DNA of 64,000 nt. Source: Bacteroidia bacterium. GTDB taxonomy: Bacteria; Bacteroidota; Bacteroidia; NS11-12g; UBA9320. The notes under the pieces were generated by a model. That model had not been told where the DNA came from. It did not search any database and saw only the letters and a program-made list of their open reading frames with translations. A program made the translations under genes and the position numbers. Of this stretch, positions 28,114 to 35,668 are shown in pieces (positions within the stretch are counted from its first letter, which is position 1; the number at the start of each line of letters is the position of its first letter). The stretch is from NCBI GenBank assembly GCA_018402155.1, contig JAGYJG010000001.1, forward strand, positions 1,694,501-1,758,500, read 5' to 3'.

Positions 28114-30027
28114 TTGAAACTATCTATAGTCATAGTAAATTATAACGTAGAGCACTTTCTAGAACAGTGCCTAAGGTCTGTAAAACAAGCCATTAGCACT
28201 ATTGATGCTGAAGTATTTGTGGTAGACAATAATTCTATCGACGGTTCACAAAAAATGGTAAAAGCGCTGTTTCCGGAGGTTAAGCTTATTATAAATAAAG
28301 AAAATGTAGGTTTCAGCATTGCTAACAATCAGGCTATAAAAAGGAGTAAAGGAGAGTATGTGTTACTCTTAAACCCAGACACCATAGTGCCTGAAAATTG
28401 CTTTACTAAATTATTGAATTTCGCAGATAGCAAGTCTGATTTAGGTGGCTGCGGAGTGTATATGGTAGACGGACAAGGCGCTTACCTGCCGGAAAGTAAA
28501 CGCGGACTACCAACACCAGAGGTGGCTCTGTATAAAATGATAGGTTTGAACAAAGTTTTTCCAAAATCTACAAAATTTGGCAAATATCATTTGGGCTACT
28601 TAAACAAGCATAAAAACCATGAAATAGATATTTTGAGTGGCGCCTTTATGCTCATGCGCAGGAAGGCTCTAGACCAAGTAGGTTTGCTTGACGAAACTTT
28701 TTTTATGTATGGGGAAGATATAGATCTTAGCTATCGTATTACGCAAGGAGGCTGGAAAAATTACTACTTTGCTGATACACAAATCATTCATTACAAAGGA
28801 GAAAGTACCAAAAAACTGAGTACAAACTATGTAAAGGTATTTTATAAGGCGATGGTTATTTTTGCCGAGAAACATTACACTGGGAGAAACCAGAGACTTT
28901 TCAAATTATTTATAAATTCTGCAATTTATGCACGAGCAGGCTTAGCAATTTTCACCAACGGAATTAAAAGATTCTGGCAACCTGCGTTAGAAATACTCCT
29001 GATGTACATCAGCATATACTGGCTAAAAGGCTATTGGGAAGACCACATAAAACGAGACCATGAAATATATCCCATTGAGATGGTCACCATACACATCCCC
29101 TACTACACGCTCAGTTGGGTACTAAGCCTTTACATTAGCGGTAGTTATAAGAAATATTATGATTTTGGACTTTTAGTGCGTGGAATTTTGATAGGAACTG
29201 CAGCCATTTCTATTATTTATGGACTACTCCCCGACGAACTTAGGTTTAGCCGTGGCATAATACTTTTTGGTACTTTGCTGGTATTAGCTATATTGCTTAT
29301 TTGGCGTACAGTACTGCACCTAGCTACATATAAAACCCTCAATTTCAGCCAACGACACCATACTAAAAGTATACTGATAGGCGAACAAAATAAATGGGAG
29401 CAGGTTATCGATATATTAAAAAGCTATAATCAAAACTACCATCACATCGGATTTGTAAGCAATAAAAAAAGTATCTCACCTCAATGGCTAGGCACACACG
29501 ACCAACTCAAAGAAATCATAAAAATATACGGTATCAATGAAGTTATTTTTAGCAATGACAGCATAACTACCGAAGAAACAGTAACCCTAATGAACGATTT
29601 AGGACCACGCGTGAAATATTACACTATACCTGCAAATAGTAATTTTGTAATAGGAAGCCATAGTAAAAATGCAAATGGACTCTATTTTGGTGAGCAAATA
29701 GAACTGCACCTAAGCAACCACGAAGTCAGGACACAAAAAAGATTTTTTGATATCACCGTAGCTGCAGCTATTATACTCCTTGCTCCTCTTGCTGTTATTT
29801 TTGGCAAGTCTAGAACCTGGCTCAAATACAGCGGACCAGTGTTGTTAGGAAAAAAAACGTGGGTAGGATATGCCTCCTCGGCACAAAACTTACCAAACCT
29901 AAAGCCCGGTGTTTACACGACAGCCTATGAGCTAAAAGAAGAAAATACAAAATTTCAGGAAAACTTAGACTTGCTATATGCAAAAAACTACACCACAAGT
30001 ATGGATATACGGGCTATGCTCAGCTAG
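28114..30027 (+). CDS. GT2 glycosyltransferase fused to a shortened polyprenyl sugar-phosphotransferase
   Basis: A 637-residue protein starting at TTG 28114 (reads KLSIVIVNYNVEHFL). Residues 1-~290 are a GT2/rhamnosyltransferase-type domain (VVDNNSIDGS, ENVGFSIANN, LLNPDTIVP, FFMYGEDIDLSYR). Residues ~300-410 contain several hydrophobic helices, then a Rossmann-like domain (~415-520, TKSILIGEQNKW...), the layout seen in WbaP/EPS sugar transferases. The end (~540-637) has the KRFFDITVAAAIILLAPLAVIF membrane hairpin but lacks the catalytic Bac_transf core; it jumps to KKTWVGYA, LPNLKPGVYT and a final LLYAKNY segment. Probably a surface-glycan enzyme; only the GT2 part looks active. Confidence 0.8.
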   Translation: MKLSIVIVNYNVEHFLEQCLRSVKQAISTIDAEVFVVDNNSIDGSQKMVKALFPEVKLIINKENVGFSIANNQAIKRSKGEYVLLLNPDTIVPENCFTKLLNFADSKSDLGGCGVYMVDGQGAYLPESKRGLPTPEVALYKMIGLNKVFPKSTKFGKYHLGYLNKHKNHEIDILSGAFMLMRRKALDQVGLLDETFFMYGEDIDLSYRITQGGWKNYYFADTQIIHYKGESTKKLSTNYVKVFYKAMVIFAEKHYTGRNQRLFKLFINSAIYARAGLAIFTNGIKRFWQPALEILLMYISIYWLKGYWEDHIKRDHEIYPIEMVTIHIPYYTLSWVLSLYISGSYKKYYDFGLLVRGILIGTAAISIIYGLLPDELRFSRGIILFGTLLVLAILLIWRTVLHLATYKTLNFSQRHHTKSILIGEQNKWEQVIDILKSYNQNYHHIGFVSNKKSISPQWLGTHDQLKEIIKIYGINEVIFSNDSITTEETVTLMNDLGPRVKYYTIPANSNFVIGSHSKNANGLYFGEQIELHLSNHEVRTQKRFFDITVAAAIILLAPLAVIFGKSRTWLKYSGPVLLGKKTWVGYASSAQNLPNLKPGVYTTAYELKEENTKFQENLDLLYAKNYTTSMDIRAMLS

Positions 30028-30123
30028 AAACTCTCGGTTCGCCACTTAATTTTGGGACAGAACTCAGTAAATTGATTTTTTAGAAACCCTTTTTATTGTA
30101 TTTACCTCTTATCATTATAATCA

Positions 30124-30167
30124 ATAAATCTGAATAAATAAGCGTCTCGATTTTTATTCAGATTTAT
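30124..30167. terminator. Bidirectional terminator-like inverted repeat
   Basis: A perfect 15-bp inverted repeat (30124-30138 / 30153-30167, arms reading ATAAATCTGAATAAA and its complement) with a 14-base loop lies between the convergent GT2 fusion gene and yqeY. It is AT-rich, with no long T-run. Confidence 0.5.
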
Positions 30168-30199
30168 GAATACATAAACAGTGTACGAATGATCAGGTG

Positions 30200-30646
30200 T
30201 CAGGTAAGCAATTTTTTAACCAGGTCGGCTATCATTTTACCGTCGGCACGACCCTTAAGCTTGGAATTGGCCATACCCATTACTTTTCCCATATCCTTCA
30301 TAGAGCTTGCACCAGTTTGTGACATTATTCCCTCTATTTCGCTTTTCACTTCGTCCTCACTCAGCTGTGCTGGTAAAAATTTTTCTATAATTTCAAGCTC
30401 TTCTTCTTCTATTTTGGCAAGGTCCTCTCGCCCCTGCTCGCGGTAAATAGTCAATGAATCTTTGCGCTGTTTGGCCATTTTTACTAAGGTATTCATTTCG
30501 TCATCTTCAGTAACGACACCCCCACCTTCTTGGGTTTGTAGCAGCATCAGAGCAGCTTTTATGCCTCTGAGACCACGGAGTGTGGTCTGGTCTTTGGCTT
30601 TCATAGCCGTTTTCATTTGGTCGGAAATTTTTTCTGCTAGTGACAT
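30200..30646 (-). CDS. GatB/YqeY domain-containing protein
   Basis: A 148-residue protein of the YqeY family, whose fold matches the C-terminal tRNA-binding tail domain of GatB. Diagnostic stretches are the N-terminal KTAMKAKDQTTLRGLRGIKAAL, EEEELEIIEKFLPAQLSEDEV, and MGKVMGMANSKLKGRADGKMIADLVKKLL. The cellular role is not settled in the family; a tRNA-related function is assumed. It lies 54 bases behind glyS on the same strand but has its own -7 box. Confidence 0.93.
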   Translation of the reverse strand: MSLAEKISDQMKTAMKAKDQTTLRGLRGIKAALMLLQTQEGGGVVTEDDEMNTLVKMAKQRKDSLTIYREQGREDLAKIEEEELEIIEKFLPAQLSEDEVKSEIEGIMSQTGASSMKDMGKVMGMANSKLKGRADGKMIADLVKKLLT

Positions 30647-30650
30647 GCCA

Positions 30651-30658
30651 CAAAAATA
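30651..30658 (-). promoter_or_regulatory. -7 box for the yqeY-like gene
   Basis: TATTTTTG on the minus strand is an exact TAnnTTTG that ends four bases before the ATG at 30646, so the mRNA would be leaderless or nearly so. Confidence 0.5.
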
Positions 30659-30700
30659 CGCCTTTGTGCCCCTATGAAAAATAAAAAGACTATTCAGATT

Positions 30701-32236
30701 TTACACCAAGCCTTTGAGCAGCTTTTTCATGCTCACCTCTTGAGTAATAATAGCTTCAAGCTCACCAATTTTTACTCGTTTTTGTTCCATCGTATCGCGG
30801 TATCTAATAGTCACACTTTGATTGGTCACACTATCGTGGTCTATGGTTATACAAAACGGAGTACCTATAGCATCTTGCCTTCTGTAGCGCTTACCTATAC
30901 TATCTTTTTCCTCGTAATAGCAGTTGAAATCAAGACTCAAATCACCCATTATTTTCCGCGCTAGTTCTGGCAGTCCGTCTTTTTTTACCAGTGGCAAAAT
31001 AGCACACTGGTAAGGCGCCAATGCTGGTGGCAATTTGAGTAAAATGCGCGTTTGTCCATCTTCGAGCTGCTCCTCTTGTAGGGCGTTACACATCAGCACT
31101 AGAAACATTCTATCTAAACCTATACTAGTTTCTACCACATACGGTACAAAGCTTTCATTTTTTTCATTATCATAGTATTGTAGTTTTTTTCCGGCAAACT
31201 TTTCGTGTTGTTTTAGGTCAAAATCTGTACGTGAGTGTATGCCTTCTACTTCTTTGAAACCAAAAGGAAAATCGTACTCAATATCAACAGCAGCATTGGC
31301 ATAATGTGCTAATTTCACATGATCATGGTAGCGGTATTTTACAGTATCCGTACCTAAATTAGTGTGCCATTTCAGCCTATGCTCTTTCCAGTAGGCATAC
31401 CACTCCATTTCGGTGCCTGGTTTTACAAAGAACTGCATCTCCATCTGCTCAAACTCTTTCATACGCATAATAAATTGTCGCGCTACTATCTCATTTCTAA
31501 AAGCCTTACCAGTTTGAGCTATACCAAATGGCAGTTTCATTCTTCCTGATTTTTGCACATTGAGATAGTTGACAAAAATTCCTTGTGCTGTTTCAGGCCT
31601 CAGGTAAATTTGGCTTTCACCATCGGTAGCACTCATTTGGGTACTATACATGAGATTAAACTGGCGTACTTCTGTCCAGTTTTTGCTGCCACTTACTGGG
31701 CAAACTATGCCCAACTCTTCTATCAACTCTTTAACCTTATGCAGATCTCCACTTTCTAGCCCAGCTTTTAGTTTGGAATCTATTTCTGCTATTTTTTCTT
31801 TATTGCGGACGATATTTGGGTTGGTAGCCACAAACTGAGCCTCATCAAAATCAGCTCCAAACCGTTTACTTGCTTTTTCTATTTCCTTTTGGTTTTTTAC
31901 ACGATACTTCTCTTGGTATTCTTCTACAAGTACATCTGCCCTATAACGTTTTTTTGAGTCCTTATTATCGATCATAGGATCACTAAATCCATCTATATGT
32001 CCGCTTGCTTTCCATACTTGTGGCGCCATAAAAATACTAGCGTCTAAACCTACAATGTTTTCGTGCAGCTGAACCATGCTCTTCCACCAGTAATCACGTA
32101 TATTTTTTTTTAGTTCTACTCCGTTTTGACCGTAATCATATACCGCAGCTAAACCATCGTATATCTCACTACTAGGGAAAACAAAACCATACTCTTTGGC
32201 GTGTGATATTACGTTTTTAAATTGTTCTTCAGACAT
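30701..32236 (-). CDS. glyS: Glycyl-tRNA synthetase, dimeric (eukaryote-like) type
   Basis: Charges tRNA(Gly). 511 residues, single-chain class II enzyme of the archaeal/eukaryotic-like alpha2 type rather than the alpha2beta2 type. Visible motifs: FVFPSSEIYDGLAAVYDYG, HIDGFSDPMI, RPETAQGIFVNY (motif 2 neighbourhood), QTGKAFRNEI, SIGLDRMFLVLM and the anticodon domain CAILPLVKK. A purine-rich AGGAG lies 16-20 bases upstream of the ATG. Confidence 0.97.
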   Translation of the reverse strand: MSEEQFKNVISHAKEYGFVFPSSEIYDGLAAVYDYGQNGVELKKNIRDYWWKSMVQLHENIVGLDASIFMAPQVWKASGHIDGFSDPMIDNKDSKKRYRADVLVEEYQEKYRVKNQKEIEKASKRFGADFDEAQFVATNPNIVRNKEKIAEIDSKLKAGLESGDLHKVKELIEELGIVCPVSGSKNWTEVRQFNLMYSTQMSATDGESQIYLRPETAQGIFVNYLNVQKSGRMKLPFGIAQTGKAFRNEIVARQFIMRMKEFEQMEMQFFVKPGTEMEWYAYWKEHRLKWHTNLGTDTVKYRYHDHVKLAHYANAAVDIEYDFPFGFKEVEGIHSRTDFDLKQHEKFAGKKLQYYDNEKNESFVPYVVETSIGLDRMFLVLMCNALQEEQLEDGQTRILLKLPPALAPYQCAILPLVKKDGLPELARKIMGDLSLDFNCYYEEKDSIGKRYRRQDAIGTPFCITIDHDSVTNQSVTIRYRDTMEQKRVKIGELEAIITQEVSMKKLLKGLV

Positions 32237-32255
32237 GCTCTTGTTTTTTCTCCTG

Positions 32256-32263
32256 CAAAATTA
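32256..32263 (-). promoter_or_regulatory. -7 box for glyS
   Basis: TAATTTTG on the minus strand, an exact TAnnTTTG, 19 bases before the glyS ATG. Confidence 0.55.
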
Positions 32264-32390
32264 GTTTTACGTACGTCAATTACTAATACAATACATAGGA
32301 TTATCTTTTCGAGCATATATTAATTGTGCCAAAGACGATTATGAAACCTTGAAAAGTTCAAAACCATATCCAATTTAAAGTTCTTTCTTT

Positions 32391-33719
32391 GTGGCAGTGA
32401 AACTGATAAAATCTGACTTTTTAAAAAATGCGGGGACACTATTTAGTGGCTCAGTAGTGGCACAATTATTTGGTTTATTGGCACTTACAGCTCTGGGTAG
32501 AATCTACTCACCCGCAGAATTTGGTAGTTTAGAAACCTTTATGAAGCTTGCGGGTGTATATGCAATAGTAGCTGGATTGAGGTATGAAACCGCTGTGGTA
32601 GTAGAAAACGATACCGTTAAAGCTCAGAATTTAGTCAAACTCAGCCTTTTGCTTAATGCTAGTACAAGCGTACTTCTGCTCCTAATAGTTCTAGCTTTCA
32701 AATATCCTATAGCGGCATTTTTCAAATTTTCACAGCCAAATATACTCTACGCTTTGCCAGTTATGACTTGTTTGATGAGTTTTACAGAAACCCTAATGAT
32801 GTGGCACAACCGCAATAAAGTTTATAAAAAAATATCAGGCAATAGAATTCTTTTTTCACTGAGTGGGACTTTATATAAGCTGACTCATCCGTGGTTTTTT
32901 TTAGTACGTGGCAATGGTTTATTCATAGGACAATTTATAGCACAGGCTGCAGCACTTATTCATATTGCGCATCGGTTACCGTTTCAAGTTTTTATTTTTT
33001 CTAAAACTTCACTTCGTCAATTGGCCATTGCCTACCGCTCCTTTCCGCTGTTTAGCTCACCAGCTGCACTTATCAATCTACTAGCCTTAAGTATGCCGTG
33101 GTTTATGATCTCTGCTTTTGATGGATTGGCGTCTACAGGTCATTTTGGCAACGCTTATAAATTGTCATACTTGCCTATGAGTATGCTTTCTATGGCTTTA
33201 GGCCAAGTATTTTTTGAGCGAATAGCACGCCTCAAAGCAGATAAAACTGCAGCCTCCAAAATGGCACACGAACTGTTTAATGTGATGTTTATAACGGCGA
33301 TAATTCCCGTAATAATACTGGCTGTATGGGGAGATAAAATAGCCCCATGGTTACTTGGAGACCAGTGGAAAGAGGCTGGAATTTACATTCAAATTACTAT
33401 CATTTTTTACTTTGCTATGTTTATGACCAGCTCTTTTAGCAGCGCTTTTGCAACCTACCACAAACTAAAAGTTCAACTGGCCTATAACAGTGTTTTTTTG
33501 ATAAGTACTACTTCAGCCCTGTATCTAGGGTACACCATAGGCGGCAGCACAACCGTAGCTCTTACGTGGTTTACGGTTGTGGGTACAATACTGCGAATTG
33601 TCATCCTCAACTATTTCTTTGTGTTATTTGGTAAAAACTTACTTGCAAAGACCATATTTGCAATAGCAATTACAGGAACCCTGATTTATCTCGGTTTTAC
33701 TGTGAAAAACGTTTTATAA
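32391..33719 (+). CDS. Oligosaccharide flippase / polysaccharide export membrane protein (Wzx-like)
   Basis: A 442-residue membrane protein with about 12 hydrophobic helices, MATE-like/MVF superfamily. The N-terminal FLKNAGTLFSGSVVAQLFGLLAL...LGRIYSPAEFG is characteristic of polysaccharide flippases that move polyprenyl-linked glycans across the inner membrane. Initiation is at GTG 32391 or GTG 32397; there is no nearby ATG. It is followed after 14 bases by an acetyltransferase gene, forming a small surface-glycan unit. Confidence 0.87.
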   Translation: MAVKLIKSDFLKNAGTLFSGSVVAQLFGLLALTALGRIYSPAEFGSLETFMKLAGVYAIVAGLRYETAVVVENDTVKAQNLVKLSLLLNASTSVLLLLIVLAFKYPIAAFFKFSQPNILYALPVMTCLMSFTETLMMWHNRNKVYKKISGNRILFSLSGTLYKLTHPWFFLVRGNGLFIGQFIAQAAALIHIAHRLPFQVFIFSKTSLRQLAIAYRSFPLFSSPAALINLLALSMPWFMISAFDGLASTGHFGNAYKLSYLPMSMLSMALGQVFFERIARLKADKTAASKMAHELFNVMFITAIIPVIILAVWGDKIAPWLLGDQWKEAGIYIQITIIFYFAMFMTSSFSSAFATYHKLKVQLAYNSVFLISTTSALYLGYTIGGSTTVALTWFTVVGTILRIVILNYFFVLFGKNLLAKTIFAIAITGTLIYLGFTVKNVL

Positions 33720-33733
33720 ATACATAACAAACT

Positions 33734-34327
33734 TTGCGAAGCACACTAAAAAAAATAGCTGAATCTATAGACGATACTATATTACGTCACCTCGTAAAGT
33801 GGTTATGGCCCCAATACAAGCGGCCGCGCTTTGGATACATGAAGAGCCACCAAGTATTGAGACAGTACTTTTGGACGCAAAAAATATTAAGAATAAATGG
33901 CAGTGTACCATGGCCTGTAGATTTCAGAAGTAAAATAGTAGACTGGCCAAATATAGATAAAGGGATATGCTGCGACCCAGGGGATAATCCCGGAATATAC
34001 ATAAATGCAGCTGGCGGACTGAAGATAGGAAAAAACGTGAATATTGGACAAAATACAACACTGACCACCACAAACCACTACAAATACGACCACCGAAAAA
34101 AAAGCCATACCAAGGGCATAACCATCGGAAACAATGTTTGGATAGGCGCAAATGTGAGCATAGTAGCCGGAACACACATAGGCGATAATGTGACCATAGG
34201 TGCAGGTTGTTTCATAAAAGGTACCATCCCAAGCAACACTACTGTGGTATTAAGTAGCAAAAACATAGAAATATTGACCAAAACTAAGGGATATGAGTGG
34301 GACTGTACCCAAGATGAACTAGGATAA
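33734..34327 (+). CDS. Left-handed beta-helix acyltransferase, WcaF-like
   Basis: A 197-residue hexapeptide-repeat acetyltransferase. The repeats run from about residue 95 to 170 (IGKNVNIGQNTTLTT, ITIGNNVWIGANVSIVAG, HIGDNVTIGAGCFI). The catalytic histidine is probably in TTTNHYKYD. The N-terminal VPWPVDFRSKIVDWPNI is close to colanic-acid-type O-acetyltransferases. Start is TTG 33734; no ATG occurs nearby in frame. It follows the flippase by 14 bases, so it likely O-acetylates the glycan that the flippase exports. Confidence 0.85.
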   Translation: MRSTLKKIAESIDDTILRHLVKWLWPQYKRPRFGYMKSHQVLRQYFWTQKILRINGSVPWPVDFRSKIVDWPNIDKGICCDPGDNPGIYINAAGGLKIGKNVNIGQNTTLTTTNHYKYDHRKKSHTKGITIGNNVWIGANVSIVAGTHIGDNVTIGAGCFIKGTIPSNTTVVLSSKNIEILTKTKGYEWDCTQDELG

Positions 34328-34641
34328 CCTATGGTTCTGTGTTTCATTACACGGTATTAAACCTTTTCTGCTCAAGTATAGTTTGCATCTTTCTTAGCAT
34401 TAAGAAATCTAATATTCTTTGAGATATTCGAAAATTTTTAGCCAACTATTCCAAGCAATAAAAGTTTTATAAACGAAAAATGCTTCTCACTTATCCAAAA
34501 AAAAATGACCAACAGTACTTACCACCTTATCAAACCAGCAATTAGCCTAAACTAATTCACAATAATCTTTTTTTTTAATCACTTAATATAGTGAAAGTAA
34601 ATAAAAGAATTACTTTTGCAGACCTTTTTTAACAGAACGAA
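34328..34641 (+). other. Intergenic region upstream of rpsT
   Basis: 314 AT-rich bases with no coding potential that I can see. It ends with the -7 box of rpsT at 34611-34618. No structured leader resembling a riboswitch is evident. Confidence 0.45.
34611..34618 (+). promoter_or_regulatory. -7 box for rpsT
   Basis: TACTTTTG, an exact TAnnTTTG, 23 bases before the ATG of the highly expressed rpsT. Confidence 0.6.
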
Positions 34642-34896
34642 ATGGCAAACCACAAAAGCACGCTAAAAAGAATCAGAAGCAACGAGGCTAAAACAGCTCG
34701 TAATAAGTATCAGCACAAAACAGCTAGAACTTGGATAAAGAGAGTTCGTCTTTCTGAGGATAAAACAGAAGCTGAACAAATACTTCGTGAGACCTTCTCT
34801 AAAGTAGACAAGCTTGTAAAAAAGAATATAATTCACAAAAACAAAGCTGCCAACCTTAAAAGTAAGTTGGCCAAGCATGTAGCATCTTTGAGCTAA
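34642..34896 (+). CDS. rpsT: 30S ribosomal protein S20
   Basis: An 84-residue, very basic three-helix protein that binds 16S rRNA in the small subunit. MANHKSTLKRIRSNEAKTARN and the C-terminal IIHKNKAANLKSKLAKHV are diagnostic. It has its own -7 box and a strong terminator, so it is a monocistronic unit. Confidence 0.97.
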   Translation: MANHKSTLKRIRSNEAKTARNKYQHKTARTWIKRVRLSEDKTEAEQILRETFSKVDKLVKKNIIHKNKAANLKSKLAKHVASLS

Positions 34897-34923
34897 TTTG
34901 TAAGGAATAAAATCATATTTTTG

Positions 34924-34954
34924 AAGCCCTGATGATTTTCATCAGGGCTTTTTT
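34924..34954 (+). terminator. Rho-independent terminator of rpsT
   Basis: Perfect 12-bp stem AAGCCCTGATGA (34924-34935) / TCATCAGGGCTT (34939-34950), 3-base loop, followed by a T-run. It lies 27 bases past the rpsT stop and 15 bases before the radC TTG. Confidence 0.93.
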
Positions 34955-34969
34955 GATTTTGAGAAAATT

Positions 34970-35668
34970 TTGACTGACTATATATCCATAAAAAATTGGG
35001 CCGAAGACGATAAACCTCGTGAAAAACTTGCTTCAAATGGCCGAGAGACACTTAGCAATGCTGAGTTACTAGGCATACTCCTAGGTAATGGAACCCGCAG
35101 CAAAAGCGCAGTAGATCTAGCTCGAGACATACTCAATATAGCGAATAACGACATAAATACCCTCGCCAAACTAGGCATAAAAGAGCTATGCTCCATAAGT
35201 GGTATAGGCCCAGCCAAAGCTATTACCATAATAGCAGCAATAGAACTAGGTGGCAGGCGAAAAAAAGCTGAAGTAAGTACCGAATTTATTCGAAGTAGTG
35301 CGGATGCTTATAACTTCTTTGGCCCTATGCTACAAGACAAAACCTACGAAGAATTTTGGATACTACTGCTACGAAGAAATAATAAAATCATTAAACCTTA
35401 CCGAATAAGTGATGGTGGGATTTCGCAAACAGTAGCAGACCCAAAGCGTATTTTTAAAGCCGCGCTAGATAGTAATGCATCTAGCGTCGTGCTGTGCCAC
35501 AATCACCCTAGTGGAAATTTAAATCCAAGCAAAGCAGACGAGGCACTAACCAAAAAGCTCATTGCCGCAGGCAGACACCTAGACATAGATGTTATAGATC
35601 ACATTATAGTAACCGATGGTGGCTACTACTCATTTGCAGATGAGGGACAAATGACCCAAACCTCCTAA
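34970..35668 (+). CDS. radC: RadC family JAB-domain protein
   Basis: A 232-residue protein with an N-terminal helix-hairpin-helix (LCSISGIGPAKAITIIAAIELGGR, about 70-95) and a C-terminal JAMM/JAB metalloprotease-like domain (VLCHNHPSGNLNPSKAD with HxH and Asp ligands). The real role of RadC is unclear; it was wrongly tied to recombination repair. The start is TTG 34970, giving the family N-terminus (TDYISIKNWAEDDKPREKL). The stop overlaps that of the convergent M1 peptidase gene by four bases. Confidence 0.93.
   Translation: MTDYISIKNWAEDDKPREKLASNGRETLSNAELLGILLGNGTRSKSAVDLARDILNIANNDINTLAKLGIKELCSISGIGPAKAITIIAAIELGGRRKKAEVSTEFIRSSADAYNFFGPMLQDKTYEEFWILLLRRNNKIIKPYRISDGGISQTVADPKRIFKAALDSNASSVVLCHNHPSGNLNPSKADEALTKKLIAAGRHLDIDVIDHIIVTDGGYYSFADEGQMTQTS

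Noticed and set aside
28097-28125. ATG at 28098 and TTG at 28102 as starts of the GT2 fusion gene
   Set aside because: The ATG is out of frame with the gene and the TTG 28102 falls inside the -7 box; TTG 28114 fits both the box and the conserved N-terminus.
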